From assembly GCF_902459465.1 (NCBI RefSeq), contig NC_047081.1, positions 11,700,849-11,764,848 on the forward strand: a stretch of 64,000 nucleotides of DNA, given 5' to 3'. Below, in pieces: positions 56,994 to 64,000 of this stretch. Made by a program: the position numbers and the translations under genes. The notes under the pieces were generated by a model, which worked only from the letters and a program-made list of their open reading frames with translations, was not told the DNA's origin and ran no database searches. The DNA is from Asterias rubens (taxonomy: Eukaryota; Echinodermata; Asteroidea; Forcipulatida; Asteriidae). Numbering within the stretch: the stretch's first letter is position 1; each line of letters begins with the position of its first letter.

Positions 56994-58247
56994 ATTTCAA
57001 TATTGTTTTGTGTTGAGTAATAAATGAATGAGGTTGTAGTACACTTTTTCTTTAAAGGCAAACTATTTTTTGGGTTTTTGGATTCTTTAAATGAAGATAT
57101 CAATTCATTTAAATTTTAAAAAGGAGGTTGCGTTTTTGAAGAATCGCCGAAAATCTGAAGCGATATGTCCATGCCAAACCTTACCTTGCAGGAAGAAAAA
57201 TCCCCAAATTGGCACAATCTCAGATCTGCTGATGTAGGCTTCCATTTATTTTCCATTAATTTTAAGACTGATTACCAGAACGTTACTTGACTTCTCATTA
57301 GAAGCTAAAATTTATAATTGGGGTCCTATCATTTTGGGCCTCTAAACCTGATACATTTTGTGGCCAGCGGAAGTTCAAGTGTGGATTAAAGGATTGTGTT
57401 CTTGCTTGTTTGGTTTCCTGTATCCCCAATGGACCACAGTTGCAGTTTCCTCTTTTATAATAAGAGATCTGACTGATTCTGAATCTATTTATAAACTTGC
57501 ATTTCCACTTTGACAAAGTGCGCAACATGCTGCATTTACATACAGTGATGTAGATACAATACTTTGGGTGTATTTATAACTAGGAAAAGCTGTTTCCCCT
57601 TTCAGTTGAGAAATCACATGGCATCCTCTTTTATTTTTTTTTTTTTTGGGTACACCCTTCTGGAAAGGTTTGTTCGGAAACTGAAGTCATACAAAAAGAA
57701 ATTGTTGCTTCAGTCAAGTGTTCAACCAACACTAAACACGGTCAGGTAAGGTCCAAAACCAAAACGCGCTAGACTCTATTTATAGATGGATCAACATTTT
57801 GGACAGTTTACTCTGACGATACCGGCAGAAAGACTACCGTCCGAATTCAGAACCACCAAACACTCAAAAGAGATCTACATGTTGTACATACACATGAATG
57901 GTGTCACAGCAAATTTCTTATGTTTAAATCCATTGTGACAATTTCTGGTTTGCGTTGAGATTGTATTTATGTTTGCATGGTATACAAACTCAAGGGTTTT
58001 ACAGAAATGAGATTATTGAATTCAAGATTCTACTTTCTCTTCCAAACAACAGTTACAGTGATGTCTGATGAGGGACCCAGCCATTTTTGAATCATGGAAA
58101 ACTGAAGTTTACGAAGAAGGAGAACTTTCCTTGTGTGCAGCCCATCGGCAGCAGGATTTTGCCGGAACTTTGGATCAAAATGCAGGAATCGAGCCAAAAA
58201 GATGCAAGGCGGGATATCAACAGTCTTGAAGTTTAGCCTATCCTCAG

Positions 58248-58398
58248 CTTCCAAGTTGAGGAAAGTACATGTAGGAGAAGTCTAGTCACTGACAAGACTC
58301 CTGCGACCACACCCACATTTGACTTCCAAGTAAGGAAAGTACATGTAGGAGAAGTCTAGTCACATTGACGGGACTCCTGCCACCACACCCACATTTGA
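58248..58398 (+). repeat. Tandem duplication in the NDST leader
   Basis: Two copies of an about 75-bp unit, starting CTTCCAAGT at 58248 and 58323, with a third CTTCCAAGT at 58399 where the unit breaks off. Copies differ at a few bases (GACAAGACTCC versus GACGGGACTCC). It lies directly before the NDST start, probably in the 5' UTR. Confidence 0.8.
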
Positions 58399-58408
58399 CT
58401 TCCAAGTT

Positions 58409-58429
58409 GTTGACTTTCATAAAGTCAAC
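58409..58429 (+). promoter_or_regulatory. Perfect hairpin touching the NDST start codon
   Basis: GTTGACTTT (58409-58417), loop CAT, AAAGTCAAC (58421-58429), then ATG at 58430. The 9-bp stem has no mismatch and ends on the base before the start codon. In mRNA it could slow initiation at this ATG or favour the in-frame ATG at 58454. Effect is inference. Confidence 0.5.
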
Positions 58430-61400
58430 ATGAACGTCATTCGCTATTACACTATGACCACTATAAAGAAGTTGATGGTTCTTCTTGTAGTTTTGAGCCT
58501 CATCTCAATGTGGTTTCTTAGTTACAGCGTCTTGCCACTGAAAGGAGAAAATGATAAATCACTGCATATGAGACTCCCATCGAGTCAGTCTGTGTCAAAC
58601 ACGGAGACAAAAGACGGGCATGCTTCCAAACGGCAACCCAGTAAACACTCCCCAGATCGGGAAGGAGATGAAAGTCATGTATTACCGTCAGCGCTGGTTA
58701 TCATCGAACGCTCGGATTCAGTGTTTGCGTATAACATCACCAGCGCCCTCGAGGCCAATAGAATTGACTTTACGGCGGTGCTTATTAAAGAGCGACACTG
58801 GCCTAGATTAGAACACAAACAGGTCGGGAAATTCTCCGTCATTATTTTTCAGGGTATTCACTTGTATTTAGACATGGACAAGAACTTACTTCAAGCTATT
58901 CATCAGTACTGCAAAAAGTATAGCGTTGGAATTATATTTTTCGCCGTTGTGAGAAAAACTGACGAAGCTTACACAAGACAGATCGGTGATCTTCCAGTGT
59001 ACATGGATCAGCGGCTCAGTTTGAAAGATCTCGTTATAAGCCCGTCGGCTGACGATGTTTTATACGTGACAAAAGCTGGCCAGCGTATCAATGATTCGTT
59101 ACCGTACGACGACTGGACAGTGTTTAGAACTAAACATACCTCTTACAGACCAATCGTCCAAGCCAAAACTTTAAGTCAGGATCTACTGAAATTGAATTCA
59201 CCCGCCGCTGTCCTGCACACGACGATGTTACTAGACGAGGGAAATTTTGACGGTATTCGAAGAATATTTATCGGCAATGACTTGAGATTCTGGCTTCACT
59301 ACATCTTATTTTTGGACAGTATTTCTTACCTCTCGCACGGACTTCTCAAGACGTCTCTGGACAGATACATCCAAGTCGACATCGATGATATTTTCGTCGG
59401 AGCTAAAGGAATCAGAATGACTGCACCAGATGTGGAGGTATGAACCAAATTCTTTTGAATTCTAAATCAATATCTGAAACCCTTTCACAGTGAAGAGCCA
59501 TTCCCCAGGAAATAAAACCCAAGAACATTCAAGGCTTAAAATATTTCAACCCACAGTAATTTCAATTTTTTCGCTATTATCACTCTTGAATAAGACTTTT
59601 CCCTCACTCCATTCAGGCGCTACTCTTACAACAAGACATCCTAGCCGAGAAGATTCCAGGCTTTAGTTTCAAGCTTGGCTTCTCGGGAAAGTTCTTCAAA
59701 CGCGGAAACGAGAAAGAGATGGAAGGGGACGAGGCCTTGGTGAAAAACGCTCAGAAATTTTCCTGGTTCCCGCACATGTGGAACCACGCCCAACCCCACA
59801 CGTTTGACAACCAAACGCAACTTGTTAATGACATGAAGAAGAATGTTCATTTTGCTAAGGTAAGAATCATTGATTAATTATCCTTTAACTCTAATAAGCA
59901 AGGATGACACAAACTCCAACCCCTTATATCGCCGTGTTCTTTATTAAGGACGACCCCCCCCCCCCCCACCCAAACCGAGTGACCCTAGTTTACAAAATAG
60001 TGATTTTGTGCATTCCGGGGCATTCTCTGGCCGGCAAAATACTGCACTGTTCATAGGTTCATCACACTGTAAAAAACACTAAACTTGATACCAGTCCTGT
60101 TGTACTTTCAGACCCACCAGATTGTTGTAGATGAATCCTATGCCATAGCACCACACCATTCAGGAGTCTACCCAACCCAGTTGATTCTCTACAATGCCTG
60201 GAAGCAAGTCTGGGGAATCAAGGTTACCAGTACGGAGGAGTACCCCGCCTTGAGACCAGCGAGGAAACGGAAAGGATTCATCTTCAAGGAAATCATGGTA
60301 AGGTTTGTTTATATTATTTAACCCTGCTACAGTTAGACCATTAAATATAGTCCGCTGATTTTTAATGATAGATAACTATCTGCGTGCATTAGTATTTCTT
60401 GATTGATAATGTCCTCTTGTTTGTGATAACATACTGTGGGTTGTAAAGTGTGTTTAATTTTTGAATATTCTTAAGTAACTGTTAGCATCTTTATTGTTTA
60501 ACTAATGTTATCGTATCTGAACATATTTGTATGAAAATTGTGCATAATAAATAAAAAAATTATTATTTGATGACCCCCATCGAGTGCATAAAATATATTG
60601 TACATGTGCGATAATGGCACTTAATAAATAACATAGTTCATACATAAGACTGGACATAAGACATAAGAAGACATAAGAAAACTTTATTGAAAAAAACTTT
60701 GCCCTGAAAATTTTTTGCCCTGAAAAATTTAATTAGCTACATCTTGTGATAATTCTCGTTCATGTTATAACATCTCATGTAGGTTCTTCCAAGACAGACG
60801 TGTGGTTTATTCACACATACCATCAGGATGAAAGATTACCCTGGAGGAAGGGAGAGACTTGATGGCAGCATCCATGGAGGAGAGCTCTTCCAAACCATCG
60901 TTAATAATCCAGTAAGTTTACTCTTCCTTTTCCCACCTTGGCGCACCATCGACTCGAGCCAAACTACCAAATAATCCCAAAGGCAGTAATTAAGCAGCAT
61001 CCAGCAACACAGTCCAGAGTTCTCCTGAAGACAATCAGAGCATACTGATCGAAATGTTGAGTTGTTAACCCCTGGTCTTTTTAAGAACCAACATCACTCA
61101 ACAGATGGTTCTTCCGCAAACCTAAAGTGACTTTAGGGCAAGCCAGGGAAACTCATATTGTGCTACCACAAACTCATCTAAGTTGTATTAAGGCGAGCTT
61201 TGAATTACATGCAGGTTTTAGAGGGGAACAAAAACTTTTGAGACGTCTGGGAGTTGGGGTACACCAGAAAATCCATTGGGATGAGTGGGAGGGAAATCCT
61301 CATGCCTTGTGAACGTACTTAATATGTACTGATACATGTATACTTTCTACACAGATGAACATATACATGACCCACATGACAAACTACGGCAGTGACCGTC

Positions 61401-63359
61401 TGGCGTTGTACACCTTTGACAAGGTAGTCAACTTTGTGGAGATGTGGACCAACATCAGACTCAAAGCAGAAAAACCAGTCAAGCTTGCCAAGAAGTATTT
61501 TGAGATCTTCCCCCAGGAAAAGGAGCCGCTGTGGACAGTAAGTTATCTTTAAAACTATTGGATGAAACAAAAGAGTCGCAGGCTGTATCGTAAACTTGGG
61601 AGTGATCCCTAGCTATACGCCAGGTACAGGTTTTATGGCTACTGACTGGCAACCCCGACCAAAGATATTTTAATAAAATAGGGAGACCGCCAACATACAA
61701 ACTGCTCCAGTGAACTTTTCTTTGTTCAATCCTAACTTAGTTTATAAATTTACCCAGTCAGTTTCCCTTGTGGCTTATTCCTTAAACCAAGAATAGCGTA
61801 GCAAATGCATTGGGATGAAAACAAAATCAAACTAGTTCATTGTTTGTGTCGTTGCTTTTGTTTTCAGAACCCTTGTCAAGACAAACGTCATTTAGAGATC
61901 CGACCAGAGAAGCCAAAGTGTACCCAACTTCCAAACTTGCTTGTGATTGGACCACAGAAGACAGGTTAGTTTCAACCCCACCCCCACACCCAAACTTTTG
62001 GTAGGCTCCTGTCACATTTTAGTCTTGATCAAGGTGTGCTGGCTGGATGTCATGGTTTAGTCCCATTTAGGCCTGTCGTGACAGTTTTGCTATAATAATG
62101 TCCCAAATTCAAGCACAACCCTTTGCCTTGACCACCCAGCAGGGTGGATATGTGCGCATTACAAGTCTTATTATTATTATTATTATTACAGTATGTTGGT
62201 TCATGCACTCTAACTGAACACACAAACTAAAACCAAATATAAGGCTAGGCACCTTTTGGCCAGCAGTCCACTAGAAAGTTTTTCTGTCATTTTGTTCAGG
62301 AACAAGTGCATTGCATTCCTTCCTGTCCATGCATCCCAACATCTATAAGAATCAACCCAGTGAAGAAACGTATGAAGAGTTGCAGTTCTTCTCAACCACT
62401 AGGACGTATCTTCAAGGGCCGGAATGGTAAGATGCCAGAATTACTCCTTAAGACACGCTAGACCCGTTCCCATGTAGAGCTTAACTTTCCTAATTCCTTT
62501 TTCTTTGTTTTCCTTTCTTTCAAAGCGCCAAGTGCAAGCTGTGTCTGCTCAAAGCCACCAAAACTCAAAAGAGATTTATCACATGGTTGATCCAAGATTT
62601 TCATGTTCCATGTTGCTATTTAGCCTGTAGGCCTTCAAGTAGTTCTGTAAAACATACACATTTTTTTTTGTCCTGTAGCTAAACTTTTGTTTGCACGTAA
62701 TGTTACTGTACTTTGTGAAATGGCAAAATAAATAGTAATAGTAACAATAACATGCAAACTCGAGTTGAGTGTCTTCGAGTTGAGTGTCTTGAAGACTCTT
62801 ATAACCCATGGATGGTTTCACAAAACACTACAAGATGCATCTTAAGATGAGTTGTCGGTATCACCATAGTGATTTGTGTTGTGACATCATATATTGCTTC
62901 GCAAGTAAGCTTGAGATTCGTCTTTGCTATCCAGAAATTGAGCCCAAGTCTTCCCTCTTCATATTATGGGAAAAAACCTATAAATGGCCTGATGTTCGAC
63001 CCTAGAAGAGTCTTCGAGAAAGACTCTTCTAGGGTCGAAATGTCAGGCCTTTAACTATTTTTTGCATTTATACCATAGGTCCTTTTCGTTGGTAAGCAGT
63101 TTGCAATTGCTTTTTGTTTTCTCTAAAATTATGAACAATTGCCTTTTCTTAAATATAAAACTCAGTGTTTTTGTCCTACTTTAGGTATATGAATTTCTTC
63201 CCGCAAGTTGAGGATTCCACGACGGCTCTTCTATTTGAGAAAAGTGCCACCTACTTTGACAACGCCAACGCCCCCTTAAGGGCCTACTCTCTCCTACCGA
63301 AAGCAAAACTCATCGTTATTTTAATCGACCCGGCAAAGAGGGCTTATTCTTGGTATCAG
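58430..63359 (+). CDS. NDST: Heparan sulfate N-deacetylase/N-sulfotransferase, 3' part outside window
   Basis: Bifunctional type II Golgi enzyme that removes acetyl groups from GlcNAc in the heparan sulfate precursor and sulfates the free amine with PAPS, opening all later modification. Exons: 58430-59437, 59617-59859, 60112-60297, 60783-60911, 61355-61537, 61868-61964, 62300-62426, 63185-63359, all GT-AG and in frame, 716 codons; about 165 more are expected, since NDST1 is near 880 aa. Order: short cytosolic tail, membrane anchor about 15-31, stem, N-deacetylase domain with VDIDD (316-320) and APHHSGVYP (430-438), then the sulfotransferase domain with PAPS-binding GPQKTGT (611-617, Lys614 the expected catalytic lysine), an EELQFF block, and the 3'-phosphate-binding [13 protein letters not shown] at the last visible exon. 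No breaks seen. Paralogue number not assignable; invertebrates usually have one NDST. Confidence 0.95.
61019..61123 (+). repeat. Structured dispersed repeat, hammerhead-like (copy E)
   Basis: The copy with the most hammerhead-like core: CTGAAGA, a hairpin ATCAG-AGCATA-CTGAT, CGAAA, TGTTGAG, then after about 35 bases CTCAACA, which can pair with TGTTGAG. Ends TTCCGCAAACC. It lies in intron 4 of NDST. Confidence 0.6.
62997..63115 (+). repeat. 18-bp perfect hairpin and GACTCTGC-type repeat
   Basis: 62997-63014 is the exact reverse complement of 63020-63037, with a 5-base loop. The right arm is the AAGACTCTTCTAGGGTCG block followed by AAATGTCAGG and the same tail as 52165-52260. It lies in intron 7 of NDST. 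Confidence 0.75.
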
Positions 63360-63494
63360 GTAGGCTTCAATTTTATTATTCTTTAGAACTGCACTTTTAG
63401 GTTTACTCAAAATGTTGAAGATTGTCAGAAAAAATGTAAAACAATTTTGGGGTGCTGGTTGGCATAGTGTATTTTTCAGTCAAAACCACAGTGG

Positions 63495-63715
63495 TTGAAT
63501 TTGAATAGTCACACAGTAGGTGTCCTTTTATATATTAAACAAATGTCTTCTCCGCTTTGTGATTGTGGTGAACCCCAGATGATGCGCCACATGATAGCTG
63601 ACTGCCCACTCTCTCACCTTGATGGTGGCATTGAAGCCCTTCACCTGGCTGAGGACCTAGCTATAAACTGGCTTACGGACTTCAGAACGGGATCAGTATA
63701 GCTTACGACATCATC
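63495..63715 (+). mobile_element. Non-LTR retrotransposon remnant (C-terminal zinc-knuckle-like end)
   Basis: The frame encodes SPLCDCGEPQMMRHMIADCP then GGIEALHLAEDLAINWLTDF and stops. A CxCG...H...CP motif followed by an ALH...WL tail is the usual end of several LINE reverse-transcriptase proteins. A short CATCATCATC run follows the stop. 5'-truncated and probably dead. Confidence 0.75.
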
Positions 63716-63830
63716 ATCAGTCTCCATTGAAATGAAAACAAATTGCCGCATATGTATCAAAACAAGGAATGCAACATTTTATCTGTAAATAAATTATCTA
63801 TGTTGTGTTATATTGTACCGTATTGTAACG

Positions 63831-63949
63831 CTTTCTCCAGAAGACGATCAGAGCACACCGATCGAAACATCGAGTTGAAACCAGCAGTTCTTTTCAGAAC
63901 CACCCCAACTCATTAGAGATAGTCATGACGTGGTGTTACCGCAAACCTT
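63831..63949 (+). repeat. Structured dispersed repeat, hammerhead-like (copy G)
   Basis: CTCCAGAAGA, hairpin CGATCAG-AGCACA-CCGATCG, AAAC, ATCGAGTTG, inner hairpin GTTCT-TTTC-AGAAC, CAACTC, and GTGGTGTTACCGCAAACC. Best preserved full copy. Confidence 0.65.
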
Positions 63950-64000
63950 AGCATATCGTATTTTCCCAATGAAATTTAAAATCCTACTTATTGTAACATT

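Larger units (their letters stand above)
54174..58429 (+). other. Intergenic region: copy 3 3' UTR and NDST upstream
   Basis: AATAAA hexamers (about 54395, 54534-54539, about 54774) mark possible 3' ends of copy 3. Then come a C run (54271-54282), a cluster of TTGCATATGCAA motifs (55375-55815), a foldback (56833-56993), a repeat fragment (57820-57920) and a duplicated leader segment (58248-58398). No other gene seen. Confidence 0.55.
63360..64000 (+). other. NDST intron 8, running out of the window
   Basis: After the donor at 63360 no further NDST exon is visible. It contains a retrotransposon remnant (63495-63715) and a structured repeat (63831-63949). Confidence 0.6.

Overview
The window is eukaryotic, intron-rich, AT-rich metazoan DNA. 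Gene content (ABCG2-type half transporters and a heparan sulfate N-deacetylase/N-sulfotransferase) and the dense dispersed repeats, above all an element with ends reading AGGCACTGGACAC inside TTAA, point to an echinoderm. A sea star is my best guess, from memory of such repeats and without a database search. No prokaryotic operon, CRISPR array, tRNA or rRNA gene was recognised.

Layout, all genes on the + strand. (1) About 307-17427: ABCG2-like copy 1, with two alternative first coding exons (307-378 and 1847-1891) and 16 further coding exons. (2) 17428-20275: its 3' UTR, then the probable promoter and 5' leader of copy 2. (3) 20276-36785: ABCG2-like copy 2, 17 coding exons, with a 7.8 kb first intron full of repeats. 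(4) 36786-42981: a 3' UTR made of repeats, mobile-element debris, then a CCAAT/GC-box promoter-like segment for copy 3. (5) 42982-54173: ABCG2-like copy 3, 17 coding exons. (6) 54174-58429: intergenic with foldback repeats. (7) 58430 to the right edge: an NDST gene, eight exons and 716 codons visible, running out of the window.

I assembled each gene by hand from GT/AG junctions. All junctions keep frame and give proteins of 667 (or 676), 649 and 662 residues. All three transporters keep intact Walker A, signature, Walker B and H-loop motifs, plus the asparagine, phenylalanine and arginine positions known to matter for human ABCG2 substrate handling. Eleven exons have the same length in all three genes, so this is a tandem array made after the exon structure was fixed, and old enough that the introns look unrelated. 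The expected role is ATP-driven export of amphipathic compounds, urate/porphyrin-type metabolites or xenobiotics. NDST makes the first modification of heparan sulfate in the Golgi and has no obvious functional link to the transporters.

The most unusual content is non-coding: large minisatellites in the same intron (15) of copies 1 and 3; 3' UTRs of copies 1 and 2 grown from repeats that contain the end of the coding sequence; a 37-bp satellite that starts from the terminus of a TTAA-type MITE; a family of hammerhead-like structured repeats; and a perfect hairpin touching the NDST start codon.
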